64,000 nucleotides of DNA from Paracoccus tegillarcae (GTDB lineage: Bacteria; Pseudomonadota; Alphaproteobacteria; Rhodobacterales; Rhodobacteraceae). The notes below the pieces were generated by a model. The model had not been told where the DNA came from and did not search any database. It worked only from the letters and a program-made list of their open reading frames with translations. Made by a program: the position numbers and the translations under genes. Positions 1 through 10,215 of the stretch are shown one piece after another. How positions within the stretch are numbered: position 1 is the stretch's first letter; each line of letters starts with the position of its first letter. The DNA lies in assembly GCF_002847305.1 (NCBI RefSeq), contig NZ_CP025408.1, forward strand, positions 1-64,000, in the 5' to 3' direction.

Positions 1-507
1 GGCATTGTTGGCAACAACCACCGATCCGGCGGAGAAAAAGGCGCTGCTGCCGGCAAGGTCGAGGATATGATCAACACGGTCGTCCGCCAGATCCTTCTAT
101 GATTTCGAATGCAAGCTGCATGCAGCCCGTGCCGAGGGCGAATTGACCCCTGACGATATCAACGCCTTGTGGATGAGCGTTCAGGGCGAAAGCCTGGGCC
201 GATCTTTGACTTCATGCCGGGGTACGAGACCTTCTGGACCTACGTCCCGCATTTCGTCCACTCGCCCTTTTATGTCTATGCCTATGCTTCGGCGACGGGT
301 TGGTGAACGCGCTTTACGCCGCCTACGAGGACGGCTTGCCCGATTTTCAGGCCAAGTATTTTGACATGCTGAAAGCCGGCGGGTCCAAGCATCACAAGGA
401 ACTGCTCTCGCGCCGTTCGGACTGGACGCCAGCGACCCCGCCTTCTGGGACAAGGGACTGTCGATGATCGAAGGGCTGATAGACGAGCTTGAGCGCTGGA
501 GGAGTGA
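1..507 (+). pseudogene. pepF: Oligoendopeptidase F (M3 family), 3' part, frameshifted
   Basis: C-terminal part of an M3-family zinc oligoendopeptidase, a cytoplasmic enzyme that degrades short peptides. The 5' end lies outside the window. Joining frames gives stretches typical of the family C terminus, such as AGKVEDMINTVVRQ, YETFWTYVPHFVHSPFYVYA and IEGLIDELE. At least three frame changes are needed (near 50, 105 and 290, and again near the end), so no single frame codes the whole piece. The HExxH zinc site would be upstream and is not seen. After the last frame correction the stop (TGA, 505-507) overlaps the GTG start of the following GNAT gene. The breaks look like sequence errors rather than decay because the protein is otherwise well conserved. 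Confidence 0.78.
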
Positions 508-964
508 TAACCCTGCACGATGTCCCCGCCGATGCGCTGAACCGGCTTGCCGGTCTGCGCCTTGGCGACGGACCCGAATATGCCTCGCCCGCGACAGGAT
601 GATCCTTGATACCACGCCGGGATCAGCTTTCACGATCAGGGCCGACGGGCAGTTGATCGGGGCCTTCAAGCTGGACCCGCATTACCATGAGCGTCACGAT
701 TTCGCCGGACCAGACGACATTGGCCTGCGCGGTGTGCTGATCGACGTTGATCATCGCGGCAAGGGTTTTGGCGCGCAGGCGATGGCCGCCTTGCCCGCCT
801 TGGCACGCGCGCGGTTTCCAACAGCTACCGGGTTGGTCCTGACAGTGAATGTCAAAACCCGCAAGCCAGCGCCGCCTATCTGAAGGCAGGTTTCGCGGAT
901 GACGGCGAATTTATCATGGCGGCGCATTGGGCCGCAGCATATCATGCGCCTAGTCCTGCGCTGA
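504..964 (+). pseudogene. GNAT-family N-acetyltransferase, frameshifted
   Basis: Acetyl-CoA dependent N-acyltransferase of the GNAT fold; substrate unknown. The joined frames read DGQLIGAFKLDPHY, then GLRGVLIDVDHRGKGFGAQA, which holds the acetyl-CoA pyrophosphate loop (R-G-K-G-F-G), then a C-terminal part resembling N-x-ASAAYLKAGF. The chosen start is the GTG at 504, which overlaps the peptidase stop and follows GGAG. The frame is broken near 590 (N-terminal third), near 860 (just before the AAYLKAGF helix) and again near the C terminus. The stop at 962-964 is inferred from the last frame (IMRLVLR). The family assignment is good; the exact ends are inferred. Confidence 0.72.
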
Positions 965-987
965 CGAGCACCAAGGAAGGTTTCGAG

Positions 988-1740
988 ATGACCGAGGAAT
1001 TTGCCACCTACCCCAGCCTGAAGGGTCGATCCGTCATTGTAACAGGCGGCGCATCGGGCATCGGCGCGGAAACGGTGAGGGCATTTGCTGCGCAGGTGCC
1101 AGGGTCGGATTTGTCGATCTGGATACCAAGGCGGGTGAGGCGCTGGCCAGCCAGACCGGCAGTGCCTTTGCCACCTGCGACCTGCGCGATATTGATGCGA
1201 TGCGGTCGGCCTTTGCCGATCTGGCCGCGCAGAATGGCCCGGCCACAGTACTTGTCAACAATGCCGCGCGCGATGACCGTCATGACTGGCGCGAGGTGAC
1301 ACCGGACTATTGGGACGAACGCATGGCCACCAACCTGCGCCATCAGTTTTTTGCCATTCAGGCGGTCGCGCCGGACATGATTGCGGCCGGTGGTGGCTCG
1401 ATCATCAATCTGGGCTCGAACAGCTGGTGGCAGGCCTCTGGCGATATGCCGGCCTATACAACGCGCGAAATCCGCAGTGCACGGGCTGACGCGCGGGATG
1501 GCGCGCGATTTGGGCGGGTATCGGATCAGGGTCAATACCGTGGTTCCAGGCTGGGTGATGACCGAACGCCAAAGGCAATTATGGGTCACCGAGGAAAAGA
1601 TGTCCGCCCAACTTGCGCGCCAATGTCTGCCCGACGCGGTGCAGCCCGTGTATATCGCGCGCATGGTGCTGTTTCTGGCGTCCGACGATGCCGCGATGTG
1701 CACCGCGCAGAATTTCTTTGTCGAAGGTGGCGCCGTCTGA
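988..1740 (+). pseudogene. SDR oxidoreductase, D-xylose 1-dehydrogenase-like, frameshifted
   Basis: Short-chain dehydrogenase of about 250 residues. The start ATG (988) is followed by YPSLKGRSVIVTGGASGIGA, which contains the TGxxxGIG cofactor loop. Later come LVNNAARDDRH, YWDER, NLRH, QAVAPDMIAAGGG and the YxxxK catalytic pair, the last interrupted by an indel near 1465. The set YPSLKG / DDRH / YWDER / NLRH / QAVAP / QCL / LFLASDDA matches what I remember of the Caulobacter NAD-dependent xylose dehydrogenase family, so oxidation of an aldose to its lactone is a reasonable guess. Frame breaks near 1095 and 1465 disrupt it. The final frame ends FFVEGGAV-stop at 1740. The function is inferred by resemblance only. 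Confidence 0.78.
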
Positions 1741-1813
1741 TCTGCGCGCCGTTGAAGGGTGACGGGCGCATCCCGGCAGCCTATTCTGCGGCCAACTGGC
1801 AAGGGATGTGTTA

Positions 1814-2943
1814 ATGCTGCGCAAGATTTTTTGGGGGCTTCTGGGTATGATCCTTTTGGCGGTCGCGGCTGTCCTGATCTGGGGGCCGGCCTATGTCGAG
1901 CGTGGGCTGAACCCGCTGACCACCCCCGCCGAAGGCTGGCCCGTCAGCGCCGAAGCGCAGGCCCTGCATGACCGGCTGGTGATCGGTGATTGGCACGCCG
2001 ATCCGCTGCTCTGGGACCGAAACCTGCTGAAACGCCGATCGCGGCCTATTCCGCGTCTGGCCCAAGGCAATGTGCGGTGCACGGCCACCAAAAGCCCGCG
2101 CGGTCAGAATTACAGCGAAACAGCGCCGAGGCCCCCGACAACATCACCCCGCTTTTCATCGGCCAATTACGCCCGATCCGGTCCTGGGAACGCGCCCTGG
2201 TGCAGGGCGAGGCGCTGAACGCGATGGCCGCGGAGGCCCCCGACCGTGTCGCGATGATCCTGACACGCGGCGATCTGCAATCGGTGCTGGAACGCCGCGC
2301 GACGGGCGAACCGGTTCTGGGCGCGGTGCTTGGCAGCGAGGGCGGTCACCCGCTGGAGGCGAGATCGCCAATCTGGACGTGCTCTATGACGCCGGTTTCC
2401 GGCTGATCGGGCTGACCCATTTCTTCGACAACGAATTGGGCGGCAGCCTGCACGGTCAAGCCGATCTTGGCATCACGCCGTTCGGACGTGATGTGGTGCA
2501 GTCAATGATGGACAGGGCATGATCATCGATCTGGCCCATGCCAGCCCGCAGCTTGTCCGCGATTCTGGCGATCGACGGCACGCGGCCGATCGTGTCCCAT
2601 ACCGGCATCCACGGCCAGTGCCAGACACCGCGCAATCTGCCCGATGATCTGATGCAAGAGATCGCAGCCAAGGACGGGCTTTCGGCATCGGCTATTGGGC
2701 CGATGTGGTTTGGTCGCAGTCCCGCTGATATTGCCGCTGGCATCAAGTCAGCCATCGCCTTGCTGGGCGAAGATCACGTCTCGCTTGGATCCGACTATGA
2801 CGGCTCGGTCGATGCGCCTTTTGACGTGGCGGGCTGGCGCGCTGACGCAGGCGCTGATGGATGCCGAGTTGAGCCAGGATCAGATCGCCAAGGTGATGGG
2901 CGGCAATATGATGCGCTATCTGGCCGAAACCCTGCCCGACTGA
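1814..2943 (+). pseudogene. Membrane dipeptidase (peptidase M19), membrane-anchored, frameshifted
   Basis: Zinc dipeptidase of the M19 (renal dipeptidase-like) family. It starts at the ATG at 1814 after AAGGGA; a GTG at 1808 is possible. The N terminus is one hydrophobic anchor (IFWGLLGMILLAVAAVLIWG), so the enzyme should be tethered facing the periplasm. Typical family segments follow in different frames: GDWHADPLLWDR (the metal-binding HxD), NITPLFIGQLRPIRSWE, GSEGGHPLEG, DVLYDAGFRLIGLTHFFDN, DLAHASPQ, RPIVSHTGI, HVSLGSDYDG and MGGNMMRYL. At least six frame changes are needed over 1.1 kb. All expected motifs are present in the right order, so the product was probably intact in the organism. 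Confidence 0.8.
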
Positions 2944-2986
2944 CTTATCAGAATTGTTCAGGTGGCCAGGTGGAGCGGTCGGGGCG

Positions 2987-4017
2987 CTATCGCGTAACGC
3001 GGTTGACATGACCCATCTTGCGCCCTGCCCGCGCCTCGCCCTTGCCGTAAAGATGAACCTGCGTGTCCGCCGCGCGCATCAGGTCGGGCACCCGTTTCAT
3101 ATCGTCACCGATCAGATTTTCCATCACCACATCGGCATAACGCCCGCCGTCGCCCAAAGGCAGCCCGGCCACCGCGCGGATATGCTGCTCGAACTGATCG
3201 ACGGCGCAGCCCGCCTGGGTCCAGTGCCCGGAATTATGAACACGCGGCGCGATCTCGTTCACGATCAGCCCCTGCGGCGTCACGAACAGCTCGACCCCCA
3301 TGACGCCCACATAGTCCAGCGCATTGGCGATGCGCGCCGCGATCAGAACCGCATCGCTGGTCAGCATTGCCGGCAGACCGCAAGGCACGGTGGTCGTGCG
3401 CAGGATCCCCTCGCCGTGGACATTCAGTCCCGGATCATATGCGGCGACCTGACCATCCGCGCCGCGGGCAACGATCACGCTGATCTCGCCCGAGAACTCG
3501 ACGAACCCTTCCAGCACCGAGGGCGCGCCGGTCCATTCAGCATCACCTGCATCGGTGATCCGCACCTGGCCCTTGCCGTCATAGCCCATACGCCGGGTCT
3601 TCAGGATCGAGGTGTTCCGATCTGCGCCAGCGCGCCTGCCAACGCATCCCGCTCGGGCACATCGGCAAACGGCGCAGTGGTCAAACCGATCTCGTTCAAA
3701 AACGTTTTCGGTCAGCCGATCCTGCGACACAGCCAGCGCGTGGCGGTTCGGCGGATCGGGACGATGCTTTCGATCAGGTCCAGCGCCTCGGTGGGCACAT
3801 TCTCGAATTCATAAGTCACCACATCGACCGAGCCCGCGAAATCCGTCAGCGCCGCGTCGTCATAGGTGGCATTGGTCAGGGTATAGGCGACGTCGCCGGC
3901 GGGTGCCGCGCCGGGTTCATAAATATGGCAGCGCAGACCAAGCCGGCTGGCCGCGACCGACAGCATTCGGCCCAATTGCCCGCCACCAAGGATACCAATG
4001 GTGCAAACATCACTCAT
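2987..4017 (-). pseudogene. purK: 5-(carboxyamino)imidazole ribonucleotide synthase PurK, frameshifted
   Basis: ATP-grasp enzyme of de novo purine synthesis that carboxylates AIR to N5-CAIR. The start region reads MSDVCTIGILGGGQLGRMLS, the glycine-rich N-terminal loop of PurK. The other frame carries DAEWTGAPSVLEGFVEFSGE, GLIVNEIAPRVHNSGHWTQ and FEQHIRAVAGLPLGD, all strongly PurK-like. Frame breaks lie near 3610 and 3720. The chosen ATG at 4017 overlaps the inferred PurE stop by 8 bp; an ATG 12 bp upstream (4029) is also possible. PurE acts on the PurK product, so the overlap fits an operon. Breakage of this purine gene is more likely a sequencing artefact. Confidence 0.85.
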
Positions 4018-4493
4018 CGCGCGGCTCATCGGGTATGCTGGCTGACAATGCGGCGCGCCAGTCATCCAGCGCTGCGCAAGCGCCGGATCAGAGATCGCCA
4101 GTATCCCGCCGCCATCAACCCGGCATTGGCCGCGCCGGCGGCACCGATGGCCATGGTGGCCACGGGAAAGCCCTTGGGCATCTGGACGATGGAATAAAGC
4201 GAATCAACCCCTGACAGTGCACGGGTCTGGACCGGCACCCCGATCACCGGCACGCGGGTCTTGGATGCCATCATCCCCGGCAGATGGGCCGCGCCGCCTG
4301 CGCCCGCGATGATGACCTTCAACCCACGATCCGCAGCCGTCTTGCCATAGTCCCACAGCCGGTCCGGCGTGCGATGGGCACTGACGATCCGGGCCTCATA
4401 GGCGACACCCAATTCGTCCAGGATCGCGGCGGCCTCGCGCATGGTGGGCCAGTCGGATTGGCTGCCCATGATGATTCCAACGGGTTTTTCCAT
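4010..4493 (-). pseudogene. purE: N5-CAIR mutase PurE, frameshifted at the C terminus
   Basis: Converts N5-CAIR to CAIR in purine synthesis. ATG at 4493 follows a good AAGGGG ribosome site. It opens with [14 protein letters not shown], the PurE phosphate-binding loop, then [31 protein letters not shown] and [20 protein letters not shown], all class I PurE hallmarks. After GLMAAG the frame shifts. Reading the next frames gives [12 protein letters not shown] and then [22 protein letters not shown] at 4010, the expected tail. Read literally, the frame stops at 4062. It overlaps purK, which lies downstream on the same strand. Two small indels near the end are the only defects. Confidence 0.87.
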
Positions 4494-4547
4494 GATTTCC
4501 CCTTCCGCAGTCGGCCACGCCTTAGCGTGCAGCGCCAGCGGGCGCAA

Positions 4548-4748
4548 TCAAGCGATAATATCCGGCGTCAGTTCATCTTCCAGCCGCGAGATCCGGTCCT
4601 TCAGCGACAGCTTCTGCTTCTTCAGCCGCTGCAAAGTCAGCGAGGATGACAGGTTCTGTGCGGCCAGCGCCCCGATCGCCTCGTCCAGATCACGATGCTC
4701 ACGCCGCAGCACGTCCAGGCGGGCGCGCGTGATCTCTTCATGGGACAT
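4548..4748 (-). CDS. DUF465 / YdcH-family small protein
   Basis: Intact 66-residue protein of the DUF465 (YdcH) family: short, highly charged and predicted to be all helix. It begins SHEEITRARLDVLRREHRDL and continues through LKKQKLSLKDRISRLEDEL, the conserved block of the family. It is likely a cytoplasmic antiparallel helical hairpin; the biochemical role of the family is unknown. It lies 55 bp upstream of purE on the same strand. One of the few undamaged genes in the first 10 kb. Confidence 0.86.
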   Translation of the reverse strand: MSHEEITRARLDVLRREHRDLDEAIGALAAQNLSSSLTLQRLKKQKLSLKDRISRLEDELTPDIIA

Positions 4749-4848
4749 TTCGTGGTGGTGTTCATGCTGACGGGCTTCTTGCTGGCACTGTTTGACAGGT
4801 GCGCCGTTATAGCGCGCGAAATTCGCCTGTTAACAGTTTCTTGGTCCC

Positions 4849-4878
4849 CTTGCGTATATGACATCGAAAGCACATATT
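4849..4878 (+). promoter_or_regulatory. Possible heat-shock-type promoter of the hsp20 gene
   Basis: A CTTGCGT element (from 4849) and CATATT (4873-4878) are separated by 17 bp, upstream of the Hsp20 gene start at 4941. The CTTG -35 and pyrimidine/AT-rich -10 resemble alphaproteobacterial RpoH promoters. Only the spacing and sequence support this; the surrounding sequence quality is poor. Confidence 0.3.
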
Positions 4879-4940
4879 TTGTGTCACGGACCGCCGCGAT
4901 CAGGGGCCCGGATTTGCAGTCGCTTTTGAAAGGGCTGAAG

Positions 4941-5344
4941 ATGAACAAGATTTCACTGGGGACACATCCCTATCTTTTGGGCTTTGATCAGCTGGAACGG
5001 CTGGCTGAACGCGCAGCCAAAAGCACGATGGCTATCCCCCTATAACATTGAACATATTTGAGCCTGACGGCTTTCGCATCACGCTGGCGGTGGCAGGGTT
5101 TTCCGAGATGATCTGTCGATCACGTCGAAGAACGGCAGTTGTCATCGTGCCGGCAATCCCGAGTCGAGGAAGAGCGCGTTTTTCTGCACACGGGGCATTG
5201 CCGCGCGCGTTTCAACGCAGCTTTGTGCTGGCCGATGGCGTCGATGTGACCAATGCGAGCCTTGAAAATGGCCTGTTGAATGTCGACCTTAGAAGGGTGC
5301 AGCCACAACAAGTGGTGCAAACCATACCGATCAGCCGCAAGTAA
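4941..5344 (+). pseudogene. Small heat shock protein Hsp20 (IbpA-like), frameshifted
   Basis: Holdase chaperone of the alpha-crystallin/Hsp20 family that binds unfolding proteins. The joined frames read IPPYNIEHI, then DGFRITLAVAGFSEDDLSI, then LHTGIAARAFQRSFVLADGV and NGLLNVDLRR, which covers the whole alpha-crystallin domain including the GLL(N/T)V beta strand and a C-terminal IPI tail (TIPISRK) that packs between dimers. The start ATG at 4941 is supported by that reading. Frame breaks occur near 5040, 5070, 5125 and 5160. It is followed 17 bp later by a DUF1150 gene, an order I associate with Rhodobacterales. Confidence 0.77.
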
Positions 5345-5360
5345 AAGGGGATCAGAGCAG

Positions 5361-5585
5361 ATGGATACGAAATACGATTTCCACGACGGTGAACAAAATA
5401 CCGTTTATATTCGCCGCGTCGCGATGGAGAACCTTCCCGACGATGTTCGCGAACAGGCGCCCGATGTGGACGGCCTTTACGCAGTCCACGGCATGGACGG
5501 CGAGCGCCTGGCGTTGGTCAAGGACCGCAAGCTGGCATTTTTTCTGGCCCGCCAGAATGACCTGAGCCCGGTCAGCGTCCACTGA
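5361..5585 (+). CDS. DUF1150 family protein
   Basis: Intact 74-residue protein starting at ATG 5361 after AGGGG. It contains the DUF1150 core: TVYIRRVAMENLPDDVREQ, GLYAVHGMDGERLALVKDR and LAFFLARQNDL. The family is restricted mainly to Alphaproteobacteria, is cytoplasmic, and has no proven biochemical function. It regularly sits directly downstream of a small heat shock gene, as here (17 bp gap), which suggests co-transcription and a stress-linked role. Nothing else in the sequence says what it does. Confidence 0.86.
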   Translation: MDTKYDFHDGEQNTVYIRRVAMENLPDDVREQAPDVDGLYAVHGMDGERLALVKDRKLAFFLARQNDLSPVSVH

Positions 5586-5639
5586 ACAACACAGCGCCGC
5601 AGGGCTGACCTGCCCCGATAGCCGGTGCGGCGCTGCTGA

Positions 5640-6586
5640 TTTTATATCAAATTGATCGCTTTGGTCAGTCCCGACCCGTTCAGCGGGCCGGCCGCTGGCA
5701 CCAAGGTACGGGGCGTTCCTGATACGGGCTGTCAGCCAGCCGGACCTTCTTCGGGCGAATATCTCATAAACGCAACGAACGACCATCCGGCGACCAGCAG
5801 GGCGTATTGATCGTGCCCTGCCCGCCGAACAGATCAAACAGTTGGTTCGCCTGTTGCCGCCATCGGGCGCCATCAACCACAGACACGGGCAAATCGCGGG
5901 ATGACCAAGGTGCCGGGCGGATAAGCCAGATACAGCACATGCCGCCCATCCGGCGATGGATGCGGAAACCAATTGACGTTCTGATCGCGAAAAACCGGCG
6001 CGGCATCGCTGCCATCGACCCGCATCCGCCAAATCTGCGCATGTCCTGTCGCGTCGGAGTTGAACCAGATGTAACCGCCAAAGGCCGAGAAATCCGGCCC
6101 GTCGTGATGCGCCAGACCTGGGGTCAGCACATCTCATCCCCGGTCTCCATATCCAGCACCGCAATCCGAACCGATTCGGTCGCCCCGCGCGCGCAGGCAT
6201 AGGTGATCAGCCGTCCATGCGCCCCGTGCCACCAACTGGGCCGGGCCAGACCCAGATCACGCGCCTCAGCCGTGCCCATCGCGCGTGTCCGCGACATGGA
6301 TCCCCGCGCCCTGATCGTATGGCAGGAAAAGACGATGCGCCCATCAGGCAGAAACCCGTGATCGTTATTGCAGCGATCCAGACCGCCGATATCGACCGGG
6401 CGCAGGTCAGGCATCATCTGATCGACACCACAAAGCGGCCTCGCCATTCACCATCAGCCAATCGTCCGGGTGCCAGTTTCGCGCCTCGATCACCCGGGGT
6501 CCGCAGCATAACCGTGTCTCGCCGCTGGCAAGGTCGCATATCTCAAGGGATGATCGCCAGTTCATCGCGCGTCTCCGGGGGCTCAT
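5640..6586 (-). pseudogene. TolB-like beta-propeller protein, frameshifted
   Basis: WD40-like (PD40/TolB C-terminal type) beta-propeller of about 300 residues. Frame joining gives repeated blades: LEICDLASGETRLCC, DHGFLPDGRIVFSCHT, IAVLDMETGDEMCLTP, FSAFGGYIWFNSDATGHAQI and NWFPHPSPDGRHVLYLAYPP, then TPCWSPDGRSFAFM. The xSPDGx and DxxTGxx motifs are typical of TolB-type blades. No signal peptide is evident at the best start (6586, or 6565), so it may be cytosolic, unlike true TolB. Many frame changes make both ends approximate. The natural ligand is unknown. Confidence 0.62.
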
Positions 6587-6680
6587 GCCGCCATGATCCG
6601 TCGCAGGCAAAGAATAGGCAAGCCAAAGCAAACGGCCCGCCCAAAGGCGAGGCCGCAATTATATCCGCAAAAATCGACGA

Positions 6681-8330
6681 TCACTTCAGACCGATCAGAC
6701 CATATTTTCCAGCGTCAGCAAAACCTGATGGCGGCGTTGTCGACGGTCTGATCTGAGTGGTGTCGACGCGCAGTTCGGCTTTGCGGTTCTTCGTAGGGGT
6801 CCGAGATCCGGTGAATTCCTTGATCTTGCCCTCACGCGCCACTTGTAAAGGCCCTTGCGATCGCGGCCTCGCATCTTCGACCGGCGGTCGAGATATGCAC
6901 CTCGGCGAAGGCACGTATTGTTCGATCATCTCGCGCACCGCGCGGCGGGTCGCGTATACGAGGGCGCAATGGGTGCGCAGTCGCGATACCGCTCCTTTGT
7001 GATTTCCGACGCAACATAGCCGATGCGCTTGATGTTGATGTCGCGGTGTTCGCCTGGAAAAGCCCAGTTTCGGAAGAGACGGTGCTTGCGCACACTCACC
7101 GTCCGCACTCACGGGCGGCCACCCATTCCATCAGCTTGACCATACAACAGCGCGTTGGCCACCGTCGATTTGCCCGATCCGGACAATCCGTGAAGAAGAC
7201 GGTAAAGCCCGTGATGGCCCGCGGCGGCGGAGTGTGCGGCGCAATTCGCGCACACCTCGGGGAAGCTGAACCATTCGGAATGTCAGACGCTTCGCGCAGG
7301 CGGCGACGCAGTTCGGTGCCGCTGATATTCAGAACGTCACGCCCTCTTCGATTTCATCGCCGGTTCGTATTGGCGCGCTCTCACATAGACCATGTGCTGA
7401 AGTCGACCATTTTGACGCGATCTCGTCCTCATACTTCCGGAACAGTTCCTGGCGCCTCATAGGCCCATAGAAATCCTCGCCGGCGCTGTTCTGCCGGGCC
7501 GATGGCGGCCAACGATGAAGTGGGTCACACCGGCGTTCGGCGATCAACCCGGCCACACGGCCTCGCGCGGGCCGGCCATGCGCATGGCCAGGTTCAGCAC
7601 GACAGGCTGGTGGTGCGGCCGATATTGTCCAGAACCGCCTCATAGCAGCGAACGCGGTAAAATGTCCACATCGCCCGCTTGGTCATGCCGACGACGGGAT
7701 GGATCACAGTGTGCCTGCGCCTCACGCGCGCGCGAAGGTCAGTTCCTGATGCGCGGGTGCAGCGGGTTGCGCGTCGCGAAGGCCACGATCTTGCGCCAGC
7801 CCAATTCTTGAAATGCGCGCGCAATTCGTTGGCGTGTCGCGACGACCGCGGAAATCGTAAGCATCGGCTCTGCAGGCCCTTGACCGGACCGCCAGATAGA
7901 CTGGGCCAGCGCTGTTGTGCATAATTCAATCGCAGATGGGCCACGTCATAGCACAAAGACTGTTTTCGGCTCCACGATTGTTTCGTGCACCATTTGTCGT
8001 GACCGACATCGCCAGGATCACGCCTTCCTGATCGCGCAGGCGATATCGGTGCCGGGCTCCAGCCCTTCGGCGAATTTCTCGGACACATCCAGATTGATCG
8101 GCATTGGCCAGAGGCTGCCATCGCAAGGCGCATCTCGTTTACGACGCCGTCGTAATCTTTCTCGGTCAGGAAACCTTTCAGCGGATTGAATCCGCCATTC
8201 ATCAGCAGTTCCAGATCGCAGATCTGGCGGGTGTCAGTCCAGCTAAGCATTGCGCCTGCTTCGTCCTTGAGGGCGCGCGGCATCGGCAGAGACATAAAGT
8301 CGGAATCGCGGTCTGATTGGCTACGGTCAT
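6681..8330 (-). pseudogene. Bifunctional sulfate adenylyltransferase / adenylylsulfate kinase, heavily frameshifted
   Basis: Fusion of ATP sulfurylase (N-terminal) and APS kinase (C-terminal), converting sulfate to APS and then PAPS for assimilation. The N-terminal part reads RQICDLELLMNGGFNPLKGF and LTEKDYDGVVNEMRLA. The middle has GPVYL.GGPVKGL and pieces of the nucleotide-binding region. The kinase part has TGLSGSGKSTVANAL (Walker A), then EHRDINIKRIGYVASEITK. The tail ends GLIGLK-stop at 6681. The start is placed at ATG 8330 because it overlaps the upstream stop as ATGA and gives the family N terminus after one indel; the inferred length of about 550 residues fits the fused enzyme. This is the most damaged gene in the window, with dozens of apparent indels. 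Confidence 0.84.
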
Positions 8331-8653
8331 CTATTGGCTCGGATAAACTCGGGGAACAAATTCGCGCTGAAAGCGCGCGGCTTGCGCCGGCCATAGCCCT
8401 GTCCGGCGCGACAATCAACCGACACGCGCGTGAATTCGCCGATCGTTGCTGCAACGCAGCAATTCCGTCGGCGCATGGCAGAGGCCATCTGCTGACGATC
8501 GACGCTGCCCTCCGCCTCACCCTCGGCGATCGGTCGCGGCAGGCAGGTATCCAGTTCCCTCTGTGTCATGCGTGAAATTCGGGTTGATCCAGCGCGTCAC
8601 GGATCGGCGAGGGCGGGCAGTCTTTGCAGGATGTGGCGAATGAAATGTCTCAT
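8327..8653 (-). pseudogene. Unrecognised small gene upstream of sat/cysC, frameshifted
   Basis: I do not recognise this gene. A possible start at 8653 gives MRHFIRHILQRLPALAD. Other frames carry MTQRELDTCLPRP and, at the end, FSANLFPEFIRANR-stop, whose TGA overlaps the sat/cysC ATG at 8330. The overlap and the shared strand suggest translational coupling with sulfate activation. The frames shift repeatedly, so the protein sequence and the start are uncertain. It lies divergent to the LysR gene (start 8725). Confidence 0.35.
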
Positions 8654-8724
8654 AAGCTAAATATGAGAGATCCCATATCCGATTAAAATTGAGATTTGGC
8701 GATCATCACTTTAGTTTACCTAAA

Positions 8725-9625
8725 ATGAACGCATTGAATCGCATCTCTCTGTCCGGCCTGCGCGCCATCGAGGCCGCTGCCCGTCTCGGCACACTGAACG
8801 CGGCCGCCGATGAACTGGGCGTCACAGCCGGCGCGCTCAGCCAGCGCATCGCCCGGACCGAGGCGCAATTGGGCCAGCCGGTCTTTGATCGGTCGGGCCA
8901 GAGCCTGCGCCCCACCGAACTGGGCCGCGACATCGCCGCGCGGCTGACACGCGGCATGTCGGAACTGTCGGCCGCCGTAGCACTGGCAGATCCGACGGCG
9001 GATACGACGCTGACCATCTCGGTGGCGCCGCTGTTCGCCAGCCGCTGGCTGGTCTGGCGGTTGCCGCGTTTCTCTCAGGCCCATCCGGCATTCGTGTCCG
9101 CATCGAACCGGCAAGCCGCATGGTGAGCCCGGGCATCGACGGATTGATATCGGATTGCGCATTGGCCAAGGCAATTGGCCTGGCCTGCGGCTGGACCGGC
9201 TGATGCCGCAACGGTTTTTCCCCGTCTGCGCACCGGCGCTGGCCGATCGGTTGCACCATGCGGATGACCTGCGCAATATCCCGGTAATCCGCGAAAACGC
9301 CCGGTTACAGGGCTGGCAGGAATGGTTGTCACCTCATCGCATGCAGCCGGACGATCTGCCCGATGGCCCGGAACTGGCGGATGGCGGGCTGTGCCTCAAC
9401 GCGGCGATCTCGGGCCAGGGTGTGTTCATGGCCTGGGCGGTGCTGGCCGCCGATGCCTTGACCGAAGGTACGCTGATCCGGCCCTTGCCGGGTGAGGCCA
9501 CGAATAGCGAATATTACTGGCTGGCCACAGCGCCTGAATCGCATCGCAAGCCTGCCATTGGATGGTTTCGCACATGGCTGCGACAAGAACTGGCCGCTTC
9601 GCTGGGCAAAGGAGACGATGGCTGA
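8725..9625 (+). pseudogene. LysR-family regulator (GcvA-type), one frameshift
   Basis: LysR-type transcription factor. The start ATG at 8725 gives MNALNRISLSGLRAIEAAAR, then the winged-helix DNA-binding domain with LNAAADELGVTAGALSQRIA and a typical LRPTELGRDIA wing. The effector domain follows (FASRWLVWRLPRFSQAHP). The frame shifts near 9100 and resumes as GLRIGQGNWPGLRLDRLMPQ, continuing to the stop at 9625. The GISGQGVFMAW-like segment NAAISGQGVFMAWAVLAAD fits the GcvA/AmpR subgroup. It is divergent from the sat/cysC unit and tail to tail with purN (next base). Its target is unknown. Confidence 0.82.
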
Positions 9626-10215
9626 TCAGTCGCCCAGCAGGACCGGCGTGGGATCATTCTCGGCGAACCGCCGCAGCACCGCAGGATAAAGCCGGTGCTC
9701 TTGTACCAGCACACGCGCGGCCAGCGTATCAGACGTATCATTGGCAGGACCGGCACACGTGCCTGTCCCAGAACCGGGCCGGCATCCAGATCGGCGGTCA
9801 CCTGATGCACACTCGCGCCAGCCTGCGCATCGCCCGCCTCGATGGCGCGGCGATGGGTGTGCAGCCCCGGATATTTTGGCAAGAGTGAGGGATGAATATT
9901 CAGAATTCGGCCCTCAAAACGCCGCACGAAATCCGATGTCAGGATACGCATGAAACCGGCAAGGCAGATGATATCGGGCCCAGCCTCCAGCAGCGGCGGC
10001 AGCAGCGCCGCCTCGAAATCGGCGCGGCTGGCGAAATCGCGATGATCGACCGAAAACACCGGAACGCCACGCGCTGACGCCTTTGCCAATCCGCCGGCGG
10101 TGGGATCGTTCGAACCGACCAGAACGGGCCGCGCCGGGTGATCGCCAGTCATGCTGTCCAGCAGGCGCAGCATGTTCGAGCCGCCGCCAGAGATCAGAAT
10201 GGCGACGCGCTTCAC
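9626..10215 (-). pseudogene. purN: Phosphoribosylglycinamide formyltransferase PurN, frameshift near the 3' end
   Basis: Transfers a formyl group from 10-formyl-THF to GAR in purine synthesis. The start [20 protein letters not shown] has the family GSGGSN-type loop. ICLAGFMRILTSDFVRRF and ILNIHPSLLPKYPGLHTH include the catalytic Asn-His and the HPSLLP motif. After VLGQARVPVLP the frame slips near 9740; the other frame gives the expected tail VLVQEHRLYP...PVLLGD-stop at 9626. ATG at 10215 overlaps the purM stop (ATGA), so purM-purN form one transcription unit. A single indel is the only defect. Confidence 0.9.
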
